Assembly (NCBI GenBank): GCA_964426815.1 | Contig: CAYRRZ010000003.1 | Coordinates: forward strand, 1 to 64,000 | Length of the DNA: 64,000 nt | Source: JADZEJ01 sp964426815 | GTDB lineage: Bacteria; Patescibacteriota; Patescibacteriia; 2-12-FULL-60-25 | Reading direction: 5' to 3' | In this document: in pieces, positions 57,219-64,000 of the stretch | Layout: each line of letters opens with the position of its first letter | Position numbering within the stretch: position 1 is the stretch's first letter | Program-made: the position numbers and the translations under genes | The notes under the pieces: generated by a model | The model's input: the letters and a program-made list of their open reading frames with translations, nothing else | The model's database searches: none | Told to the model about the DNA's origin: nothing

Positions 57219-58271
57219 CTATTTCACTTCTTGTTCTTCATTTTTTGCCTGTGTCTGCTGCGGAGCCGTTTGTTGTCCGTATTGTTTTTTGATATAGCTT
57301 TGATACTCCCCGCTCTTGATACGCTTCCACCAATCTTCATGGGTGCGATACCACTCAATCGTGCGACGTAAACCATGCAAAAATGGGGTTTCTGGAGACC
57401 AATTCAACTGCTGTTCAGCCTTTGAAAAATCAATGGCATAACGACGATCATGACCTGGACGATCCGCGACATATTCAATCATGTCTTCGCCTTTGCCCAA
57501 TTCAAATAAAATTTGTTGCAAGACTTCGCGATTTGAACGCTCAGAACGACCGCCTAAACAATAGGTCTCGCCAATTTGCCCACGGCGCAAAACGGCATCA
57601 ACACCGGCACAGTGATCATCGACAAAAATCCAGTCACGCACATTCATCCCATCGCCATAGAGCGGAACTTTTTTTCCTTCAAGACAATTGGTGATGGCGA
57701 GTGGAATAAACTTTTCCGGAAAACAAAATGGACCAAAATTATTCGAACAATTTGAAATGGTTACCGGCAAGCCATAGGTGTGAAAGGCGGCGCGTACCAA
57801 ATGATCCGATGAGGCTTTTGAAGCGCTGTAGGGACTGCGCGGATCATAGGCCGTGGTTTCACGGAATGCCCCGCGATTGCCAAGTGAACCGAATACTTCA
57901 TCGGTTGAAACATGATGGAAACGCACATTTCCGGCAGCGCGACAGGCATCAAGCAAGGTCTGCGTCCCGATAATATTGGTCATGAGAAAAGCGCTCGCAT
58001 CCATGATGGAGCGATCGACATGACTTTCTGCCGCAAAATGCACCACGGCATCGACTTTTTGCACCAGGGATTGCACGAGCTCACGATTACAAATATCGCC
58101 TTTCACAAATAAAAAGCGCGGCTCTGCACCGAGGCTTTTCAAATTCTCCAGATTCCCGGCGTAGGTTAATTTGTCTAAAACAATCACCTCATCCTGCGGA
58201 TGGGTACGCAAAATATGATAGACAAAATTTGTCCCAATAAAGCCAGCTCCACCGGTAACTAACAGTTTCAT
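57219..58271 (-). CDS. rmlB: dTDP-glucose 4,6-dehydratase
   Basis: This short-chain dehydrogenase-type enzyme makes dTDP-4-keto-6-deoxyglucose. It starts MKLLVTGGAGFIGTNFVYHIL (NAD-binding GxxGxxG), with the catalytic VSTDEVFG and YSASKASSDHL (YxxxK) motifs and NNFGPFCFPEKFIPLAI. It is 350 residues including a Gln/Lys-rich tail. Together with rmlA it feeds dTDP-sugar synthesis. Confidence 0.95.
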   Translation of the reverse strand: MKLLVTGGAGFIGTNFVYHILRTHPQDEVIVLDKLTYAGNLENLKSLGAEPRFLFVKGDICNRELVQSLVQKVDAVVHFAAESHVDRSIMDASAFLMTNIIGTQTLLDACRAAGNVRFHHVSTDEVFGSLGNRGAFRETTAYDPRSPYSASKASSDHLVRAAFHTYGLPVTISNCSNNFGPFCFPEKFIPLAITNCLEGKKVPLYGDGMNVRDWIFVDDHCAGVDAVLRRGQIGETYCLGGRSERSNREVLQQILFELGKGEDMIEYVADRPGHDRRYAIDFSKAEQQLNWSPETPFLHGLRRTIEWYRTHEDWWKRIKSGEYQSYIKKQYGQQTAPQQTQAKNEEQEVK

Positions 58272-58302
58272 GCCCCTATCTCAACAAACAAGCGCGGTTG
58301 CG

Positions 58303-58713
58303 TCAAAGGACGCTTTGGATCTGCTTTGCGAGAGCCTCGGCTTCGCCTGCGGCATATGGACCCCTTCCATGCCATTGTTCGATGCCATCATCGGCATAAC
58401 GTGGGATCACGTGAAAATGAAGATGCGGGATTGCCTGACCCGCTTCGGTCCCATTGTTCTGGAAAAGATTATAGGCCGGATTCCCGGTTGTTTGAAGAAT
58501 CGCTTTTGCCGTTTTTTGCATGACTAAAATAAGATGAGCCAGAATCTCTGGATCAGCATCATGACTCCCCTGACTGTGTTTTTTTGGCACGATCAATACA
58601 TGACCTTTATTTACTGGCTGAATATCTAAGAAACCAACGCATACCTCATCTTCATAAACGAAAGTAGCCGGAATTTCATGCGCAACGATTTTACAGAAAA
58701 GACAATTATTCAT
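58303..58713 (-). CDS. HIT family nucleotide hydrolase/transferase
   Basis: This 136-residue protein starts NNCLFCKIVAHEIPATFVYED (Hint-type opening with CxxC) and has the histidine triad HLHFHVIPR near residue 99. Such enzymes hydrolyse adenosine phosphoramidates and related nucleotides. It overlaps the upstream membrane-protein gene by 8 nt. Confidence 0.93.
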   Translation of the reverse strand: MNNCLFCKIVAHEIPATFVYEDEVCVGFLDIQPVNKGHVLIVPKKHSQGSHDADPEILAHLILVMQKTAKAILQTTGNPAYNLFQNNGTEAGQAIPHLHFHVIPRYADDGIEQWHGRGPYAAGEAEALAKQIQSVL

Positions 58714-59119
58714 AGGAGGAGGGATTTTTCCAAAACAAGATTATTGAAAGAAGACAGGTACAAGCAATAGCACCAAAGCGAATCAGAGCAATCGTGCCCA
58801 TGGGTGAAAGTGTCGTCAAGAGATAGGCTAAGGCACCTATGCAACCGAGGCCGACAAAAATAAGGGAGAGTTTTTTTCGCATGTCATTGCCGCGTGATCC
58901 GGAATCTAACCCTCCGGCCGATGTGTCGGCAGATCCGCGCGAGGATGAAGCTGCAGCGAATACCAGGAGCGTCACCACGAGAGCGAGAACAGGAATGTTA
59001 ACGAAGGGAGCGGCAAAACCAGGAAAAATCGTTTCTGTTGCAAGGCAAAAAACAACAAAAAGCGCGAGAGCAAAGGCAGATTGCCGTAGAAAGACGATAC
59101 AAAATTGCATGAATGTCAT
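58706..59119 (-). CDS. Small membrane protein with four helices, unknown
   Basis: This 137-residue protein from the ATG at 59119 (MTFMQFCIVFLRQSAFALAL) overlaps the upstream stop as ATGA. Predicted helices: SAFALALFVVFCLATETIF, VNIPVLALVVTLLVFAAAS, LIFVGLGCIGALAYLLTTL and ALIRFGAIACTCLLSIILFW. The loop between helices 2 and 3 is Ser/Gly/Asp-rich. No family is recognised. It belongs to the minus-strand run with the two large envelope genes upstream. Confidence 0.55.
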   Translation of the reverse strand: MTFMQFCIVFLRQSAFALALFVVFCLATETIFPGFAAPFVNIPVLALVVTLLVFAAASSSRGSADTSAGGLDSGSRGNDMRKKLSLIFVGLGCIGALAYLLTTLSPMGTIALIRFGAIACTCLLSIILFWKNPSSYE

Positions 59120-60561
59120 AGGCGTCGCCAAGCTTGGGCTAATTCTTGTCTTACAATCGACCACCAGGTTTGTAGATTTTGCTGATCACGCGAAAAAGTG
59201 AGACGAAGATTTCGAATATCAACCGCCGCTGCACGCGCCGCCATGCCTGGAGCGGATAAGACGAAACGCAATTGCTGCTGTCCAGGTTGCAAGGCAAAAC
59301 GAGCATGCGATCGATACCAACCGTCTCCGAGATGCACCGGACGCGCAAACGGAGTGAGAACGGCGTTTATCTTATCGGTATTTGTTTCGGTTGCATCAGT
59401 TAAGCGGCGTGGCTTCGGTTCAAAAAATGCATCAGGCGAAACTGCAAAAAATCCATCGCCTACAAAACGAACATCGCCTTGTGGAGCTGTGAGCGAGCTC
59501 ACTTGTTGAGGATCCATCGATCGATCTAAACGAATCTGTTCATGCGTATGCCGCAGATTTCCAGATGCTGTTCCAAAGATGATTTGCTGAAGGCCTTCGG
59601 TATGAAATGTCTCCGCAACCAAATGTCGCGAATTCGTCCAAACCTGAACCGCGGCCGTGGTTGTGGAATAGCCAACATTATCTCCAGCCACAAAACGGGG
59701 ACCAAATACCCAATGCTGACTCGTGGTGCGAATCGCCCGAATAAATACATCATCGCTCGCAATGACTTGCACGCGATACACTCCAGGCGCAATACCTGTT
59801 TTCTTGATGTGATGGGTTACTTTATTTCCTAAACGAATGTCTCTGGTACCAGAAATGCTGACCGCATTTCGATCAATTTCCTCTTCTCCGCGAAATACGC
59901 GGATTGCAGCAATATCATTCCCCTGGCTTCGATTAGCTGCTTGGAATTCAAGATCGAATTCTAGATTTCCACCGCTTGGGACAAGATAAAAGTCATGCGA
60001 ACCACGCAAAGATAAGCTCACGCTTTGTGATGCATGGGCCGGATCAGCGATTTGAATCGCGGTGGTGGTTGCGAGCCAGGTCGCTAGTCCTTCTGGTCGC
60101 GGATCATCCAAGCGCGTGTTTGGAATACCGAGCGCCACGAACCCTTTGCCAGGAACGGTGCGAAAATTGGATCCCATTAATTCGGCGGCATACATAGGCT
60201 GCATTTCTAATTCCTTTCCTTCGGCATCACGCACCATGCCAATTTCAATCATTGGCTGACGAATGGAACGGAATTCAATATCGAGATCAACCCATGCATA
60301 GGGCCCTGGACTGCGTGCCGTGAAATAGACAGGATCAGCCGAAATGCGTTGCCCAGTCCAATCCCCTTGTGAGCCCGGTGATGTTGTCCGTTCTGCAGGT
60401 AAAAATGGCTGTATCCACGCACTCGATCCATCCAAATTTGTTTGAGCGATAAAAACACCTGAAGGCGGAAAACGCTCAAGCCCAAGCCAAGCAATGCCCA
60501 AAATGCAACCGATCCAAGGAATCAGTGCGAGGGCAAATACCAGCGGGCGCGGAATGGTCAT
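59116..60561 (-). CDS. Membrane-anchored beta-rich protein, unknown
   Basis: This 481-residue protein has an N-terminal transmembrane helix (PLVFALALIPWIGCILGIAWLGL) and an exported part dominated by beta-strands (WVDLDIEFRSIRQPMIEIGM, GSHDFYLVPSGGNLEFDLEF). No enzyme motif is seen. It overlaps the glycosyltransferase gene upstream and the small membrane gene downstream by 4 nt each, so it probably acts with them at the cell surface. Confidence 0.6.
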   Translation of the reverse strand: MTIPRPLVFALALIPWIGCILGIAWLGLERFPPSGVFIAQTNLDGSSAWIQPFLPAERTTSPGSQGDWTGQRISADPVYFTARSPGPYAWVDLDIEFRSIRQPMIEIGMVRDAEGKELEMQPMYAAELMGSNFRTVPGKGFVALGIPNTRLDDPRPEGLATWLATTTAIQIADPAHASQSVSLSLRGSHDFYLVPSGGNLEFDLEFQAANRSQGNDIAAIRVFRGEEEIDRNAVSISGTRDIRLGNKVTHHIKKTGIAPGVYRVQVIASDDVFIRAIRTTSQHWVFGPRFVAGDNVGYSTTTAAVQVWTNSRHLVAETFHTEGLQQIIFGTASGNLRHTHEQIRLDRSMDPQQVSSLTAPQGDVRFVGDGFFAVSPDAFFEPKPRRLTDATETNTDKINAVLTPFARPVHLGDGWYRSHARFALQPGQQQLRFVLSAPGMAARAAAVDIRNLRLTFSRDQQNLQTWWSIVRQELAQAWRRL

Positions 60562-62141
60562 TCGAGCGGAGAAAGAAGTGAATCTGAACCAAGATTCTCC
60601 ATAGTGTACATGACTTCATTGCCGGCGCTGAACTGCGCCTTTGGTTTGAAGCCATGTGCGGCCCAATTGATTGCCGCATCTGCATCTAATGGCCGACCAA
60701 AATAATAGATATGCGTTTGTGGATATTCCTGTTTTAAGCGCGCGATTTCATCCAATGGAGGCATCGGTGAAACCGGTTTTGTTTTTGGCGTGAAAAAGAT
60801 TTTATCGCTGCGCTCTGAAAAAATAACCGCCTCGGTTTGAGCAGGATGTAACAAGAGCTGTTGAATTGCGGCGTATCCACGCACCGATGCAACCGACGGT
60901 TGTACAGATTCAGATCCCCAGAGATAGGCCATCGCAAAACCAAGACTTGCTATGGCGAATACGCAGACGCCGCTAATAATGGATAAAAGACGAATGTTTT
61001 TTTCTTCGATTTTTTGTAGAAGCAAAGCAATCGCCGCAGGCACAAAAACGGCGCAGGGCAAGATATATCGCAAAAAAGAATTGCCGATCGAGATTACATT
61101 GACCCCGATATGATCTTGATAGACCCCTTGACCATAGACCAAAATTGTTGAACCAGCTGTCCAGAAAAACAAAGCTGTCCAAGGCGAAAACCGCAATTTT
61201 TTCCACTGCAATGCAAGTGCCGCGACCAAAGCCAAAATCCAAGGCCAGAGCAAACCGAGGAGATACTCACGCACATTAAACCAGACATGCATTGGATGAA
61301 GGCCAAATGGGAACCAATTTCTGACTGGAGCAGTTGCCAGGATCGTGGTTGACGTTACCGCCTCGCCAAGGGCGACGCGTGGGTCTCGTAAAAAGTATCC
61401 AATGCTCAATAGCGATCCATAGGTTTTGAGATGTGCTAATACCACGATGAATGCGATGATCGCCGCGGCTGACAACCAATATCCGATAGAGCGCCGCTCT
61501 GTATCTCGTTGTCGATCCTGACGAAAGTGCCAAGCACAGAACATCCATGGAATCATCCAAAAAGCTTCAATCGGACGAATGGCAAGCGCCAGGGCAAATA
61601 CGGCACCAGAAAATATGACTCGTGACTTGCTCCGCTTTTCCCAGATGAGATAGGCCGCAATCGCAACCAAACAAACGGCAGCTAAATTGGGAAACAACCC
61701 ACGATTGCTATACAAAATAACATTCGGAAGACTGAACCAGGTTAATACCGTTAACAAACGAATCCAAGGAGCGGATGATCGCGTCCAGCGCCAAAAGAGA
61801 TATCCCACAACTAAGACAAGAATAGGCGTACAGAGCAATGCAAGCCATGGAAGTCCGACAAACACAAAAAAACTCACGAGAAGCGGCATCCCAATAAACC
61901 CGACCGGAACAGCGGTATCGTTCAAGGTGACGAAGCTCCGTGCATGCAACCACGGAAAGCGTTCAAGGCGCTGATCTTGCAAACCACCACTCCCCGTCTG
62001 CGCCAGCGCTTTGGCGGATTGAAATACCGCCGTTTCATCCGGAGACAAAAACAGCTGGGTTGAACCAGCGAGCGGTACGCTGGTTAGCCAAAGCGCGGCT
62101 AAGCCAAATAAGGCAAAAAGGCACAGACGGAGGCGATTCAT
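60558..62141 (-). CDS. Polytopic membrane glycosyltransferase (GT39/PMT-like)
   Basis: This 527-residue integral membrane protein has about ten to twelve helices, with an extracellular loop after helix 1 (LFLSPDETAVFQSAKALAQ) that carries an Asp-Glu pair as in the catalytic loop of lipid-linked-sugar glycosyltransferases (GT-C fold). A soluble C-terminal segment of about 110 residues follows the last helix (EIARLKQEYPQTHIYYFGRP). The acceptor is unknown. Confidence 0.7.
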   Translation of the reverse strand: MNRLRLCLFALFGLAALWLTSVPLAGSTQLFLSPDETAVFQSAKALAQTGSGGLQDQRLERFPWLHARSFVTLNDTAVPVGFIGMPLLVSFFVFVGLPWLALLCTPILVLVVGYLFWRWTRSSAPWIRLLTVLTWFSLPNVILYSNRGLFPNLAAVCLVAIAAYLIWEKRSKSRVIFSGAVFALALAIRPIEAFWMIPWMFCAWHFRQDRQRDTERRSIGYWLSAAAIIAFIVVLAHLKTYGSLLSIGYFLRDPRVALGEAVTSTTILATAPVRNWFPFGLHPMHVWFNVREYLLGLLWPWILALVAALALQWKKLRFSPWTALFFWTAGSTILVYGQGVYQDHIGVNVISIGNSFLRYILPCAVFVPAAIALLLQKIEEKNIRLLSIISGVCVFAIASLGFAMAYLWGSESVQPSVASVRGYAAIQQLLLHPAQTEAVIFSERSDKIFFTPKTKPVSPMPPLDEIARLKQEYPQTHIYYFGRPLDADAAINWAAHGFKPKAQFSAGNEVMYTMENLGSDSLLSPLE

Positions 62142-62193
62142 AACCCTATGCTACTCGCTCGCCCCTGACATGACGATATGCTACAGTCAAGAT

Positions 62194-63687
62194 ATGCGCC
62201 CCTCGTATCTCCGCCTCTCACGGCTTGCGCTTATCCTAGCGCTTTTTCCAGCATCAACCTTTGCTCCTGGATTGCATTTGCAACCCGTCCATGCGCAGGT
62301 TGAACTTGATCCTGGCTTTGACCCAGATCGCATTTTAGAGGATGAGGATATTTTTGATGTAAATGGCATGAGCTATGATCGCTTGGTCCGTTTTTTACGC
62401 TCAAAAGGAACTTTAGCTGATCATCTCGTGAAGGATATTGATGGAAAAGAAAAACCTGCCGTCGATATTATCTGGCGCGTGGCGACAAGCTATAAGATGA
62501 ATCCAAAATATCTGATCGCTTTGCTTCAAAAAGAACAATCTTTGGTTGAAGATCCAGATCCAAACCAAAGACAGCTTGATTGGGCAATGGGATATGGCGT
62601 GTGTGATTCTTGCAGCAAGGATGATCCAGCCATTCAAGATTACAAAGGTTTTGCTTCTCAAATGGAATGGGCCGCAAAACAACATCGCGAAAAATATCTC
62701 CTGCAGATCCTCTCAACCGGATCAACCAGAGCTGGTAAGGCACCAGGAAAATCAATGATGATTGATGGCGCTGTTGTTACCCCAAAAAATAATGCCACCG
62801 CGATGTTGTATGCCTATACGCCGCATACTCATGGCAATCTTAATTTATGGCGCATTTGGCGTCGTTGGTTTAGTTTGAATTATCCAGATGGCACGGTGGT
62901 CAAAGGCAAAAATAGCGGCAAGAGTTACTTGATTCGTTTAGGACAAAAACGCGCTTTTACTTCGCGCTCGGTACTTGAGTCCATGGTTAATCCAGACAAA
63001 ATCGTCTTGGTTTCGGATACCGAACTCGCAGCCTATCCAGATGGTCCAGAAATCCGTTTTCCAAAATATGCTCTGCTAAAAGAAGCAAATGGCGCAATCT
63101 GGTTACTGGATGATGAAGGCAAGCGAAAGATTGCTGATATGAAAGCCTTCCGCAAATTTGGCTTTAATGAAGACGAGATTATTGAATTAGATGCGGGCGA
63201 AGATATTTCTGAGTATCCGACGGGTGAAACCATTTCGGTCAAAACCGAATTTCCACAAGGTGCTTTGTTTACGGAAAAAGAAACAAAGAAATTGTGGTAT
63301 GTCGAAGGCTCGGTCAAACGCGAAATTCCGCATGTCGCTTTTTTAAAATTGTATTTCCCAGGAATGACGGCTAAAGCCTCAACCACAAAAAAGCTCGCCA
63401 GCTATACCACAGGTGAAGCCTATCGTTTTCGCGATGGCGAACTTGTCCGAGGCACAAAAAATGCCGCGGTTTATGTTGTTGAAAATGGCATTTTACGCCC
63501 AATTCCATCAGCTGAAGTCTTTGAATCGATCGGTTGGAAATGGAAAAATGTGATCACCGTAGCCGATAGTGTTATCAAGAGCTATGATATTGGGGATCCG
63601 ATCAGTCTTGAAAGTATTCAACGCAAAGTGCCAACCCAAACCACGGAGGACACTTCTTCATCTACAAAACAACTTGGTAGTCTATGA
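62194..63687 (+). CDS. Exported protein with muramidase-like domain and repeated wall-associated units
   Basis: This 497-residue protein has a signal peptide (LSRLALILALFPASTFAPGL, cleavage near HAQ-VE). The N-terminal domain (about residues 40-230) has IIWRVATSYKMNPKYLIALLQKEQSLV, which resembles the helical core and catalytic Glu (KEQS) of lysozyme-like/SLT domains. The rest contains four or five repeats of the form YLIRLGQKRAFTSRSVLESM, each ending near a YP-x-G turn (YPDGPEI, YPTGETI). It probably binds or cuts the cell wall. It overlaps the next gene by 4 nt (ATGA). Confidence 0.7.
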   Translation: MRPSYLRLSRLALILALFPASTFAPGLHLQPVHAQVELDPGFDPDRILEDEDIFDVNGMSYDRLVRFLRSKGTLADHLVKDIDGKEKPAVDIIWRVATSYKMNPKYLIALLQKEQSLVEDPDPNQRQLDWAMGYGVCDSCSKDDPAIQDYKGFASQMEWAAKQHREKYLLQILSTGSTRAGKAPGKSMMIDGAVVTPKNNATAMLYAYTPHTHGNLNLWRIWRRWFSLNYPDGTVVKGKNSGKSYLIRLGQKRAFTSRSVLESMVNPDKIVLVSDTELAAYPDGPEIRFPKYALLKEANGAIWLLDDEGKRKIADMKAFRKFGFNEDEIIELDAGEDISEYPTGETISVKTEFPQGALFTEKETKKLWYVEGSVKREIPHVAFLKLYFPGMTAKASTTKKLASYTTGEAYRFRDGELVRGTKNAAVYVVENGILRPIPSAEVFESIGWKWKNVITVADSVIKSYDIGDPISLESIQRKVPTQTTEDTSSSTKQLGSL

Positions 63688-64000
63688 TTATCTTCTCGGC
63701 CATTGTGCCGCATTCTCCCCTGCTCGTTCCGTCCATCGGCAAAGATCAGCGTGAAAAATTAGCGGGCACCTTGGCCGCCCTGCAAGAAATCGAACAAGCT
63801 TTGTACCTGGCAAAACCAGATACAATTTGTATCATCGCTCCGCACGGCTCGCGTTATCCTGATGCATATTCGATTAATATGTCACCAAAATATATCGGTG
63901 ACTTTAAATCGTTTGGAGATTTTTCAACCTCGATCACAAGTAAAGGCGACTTTTTATTGATTGACCATTTACAAAGAAAGATGCGCGAGGAAAATGTGCC
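63684..64000 (+). CDS. MEMO/LigB-like protein (N-terminal part)
   Basis: The frame opens at ATG 63684 and runs off the window edge after 105 codons. It starts MIIFSAIVPHSPLLVPSIGK, the PHSPLLxPxIG pattern of class III extradiol dioxygenase (LigB) and MEMO1/AmmeMemoRadiSam B proteins, with IIAPHGSRYPDAYSINMS after it. The conserved histidines (PHS, APHG) suit a metal or substrate pocket. Which of the two subfamilies it belongs to cannot be settled from the fragment. Confidence 0.75.
   Translation, partial: MIIFSAIVPHSPLLVPSIGKDQREKLAGTLAALQEIEQALYLAKPDTICIIAPHGSRYPDAYSINMSPKYIGDFKSFGDFSTSITSKGDFLLIDHLQRKMREENV

Noticed and set aside
1..64000. Alternative genetic code (TGA as glycine)
   Set aside because: TGA is used as a stop at clear gene ends, including several ATGA overlaps, and no gene needs to read through it.

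Overview
The window looks like chromosome from a small-genome bacterium of the Patescibacteria (CPR) type, probably Parcubacteria-like. The reasons are tightly packed genes with many 4-nt ATGA overlaps, a compact F-type ATP synthase operon, a VirD4-like membrane ATPase without other secretion genes next to dnaX, an ECF sigma / DUF5667-like pair, short versions of housekeeping proteins (HrcA, RsmI), and almost no biosynthesis beyond cell wall, nucleotide-sugar and CTP genes. TGA is used as a stop (for example in the dnaX/oxidoreductase overlap), so this is the standard bacterial code. The lineage is an inference from gene content; no rRNA is present.

Layout. 1-5.6 kb: ATP synthase operon on the minus strand (atpZ-like, atpB, E, F, H, A, G, D), running off the left edge. 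5.6-8.4 kb: tatD, a CvpA-like gene, rsmI and a divergent lipoprotein. 8.4-16.7 kb: clpB behind a CIRCE operator, pgi, rsmE, a methyltransferase, a GCS2-like ligase, an M20 peptidase and tRNA-Gln. 16.7-23.5 kb: an oxidoreductase, dnaX, a conserved unknown, a VirD4-like ATPase and its partner. 23.5-28.5 kb: a self-processing (S74) surface protein, a GC-rich Gly/Ser lipoprotein interrupted by an assembly gap, and a membrane-anchored protein. 28.5-30.2 kb: anti-sigma-like protein, ECF sigma factor and a membrane protein. 30.3-35.9 kb: heat-shock operon hrcA-grpE-hsp20-dnaK-(DUF3467)-(unknown)-dnaJ. 36-41.8 kb: MacB-type ABC exporter with an AbrB-family regulator. 41.8-48.4 kb: murD, a translin-like gene, a glycosyltransferase, tRNA-Lys, murG, ftsW and mraY. 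48.4-54.3 kb: a NifU-like gene, rpmA, an unusual insert at the 3' end of pyrG, pyrG, Nudix and a C-terminal processing protease. 54.4-64 kb: a PEGA protein, rmlA, rmlB, HIT, membrane and envelope proteins, a large membrane glycosyltransferase, a muramidase-like exported protein and the start of a MEMO/LigB-like gene.

Regulation is readable in places. HrcA, encoded here, should repress both its own operon and clpB: each has a CIRCE-type inverted repeat inside a -35/-10 promoter whose predicted start site falls at the start codon, so both mRNAs would be leaderless. The AbrB-family gene has an inverted repeat over its own -10 box.

The most unusual locus is 49.4-50.8 kb. Downstream of pyrG there is a second, diverged copy of the last 30 pyrG codons (8 nucleotide differences, all silent) with a different C-terminal tail. 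Each pyrG end is followed by a related leader (A-rich stretch, hairpin, Shine-Dalgarno) and then by a different orphan gene: a 50-residue membrane protein, and a membrane-anchored protein with no stop codon before its terminator. This looks like a cassette arrangement or a recombination scar. Four loci (the GCS2-like gene, the Gly/Ser lipoprotein, the pyrG-adjacent insert, and a small gene beside rmlB) look GC-richer than their surroundings, and two of them contain the window's only 100-N assembly gaps.
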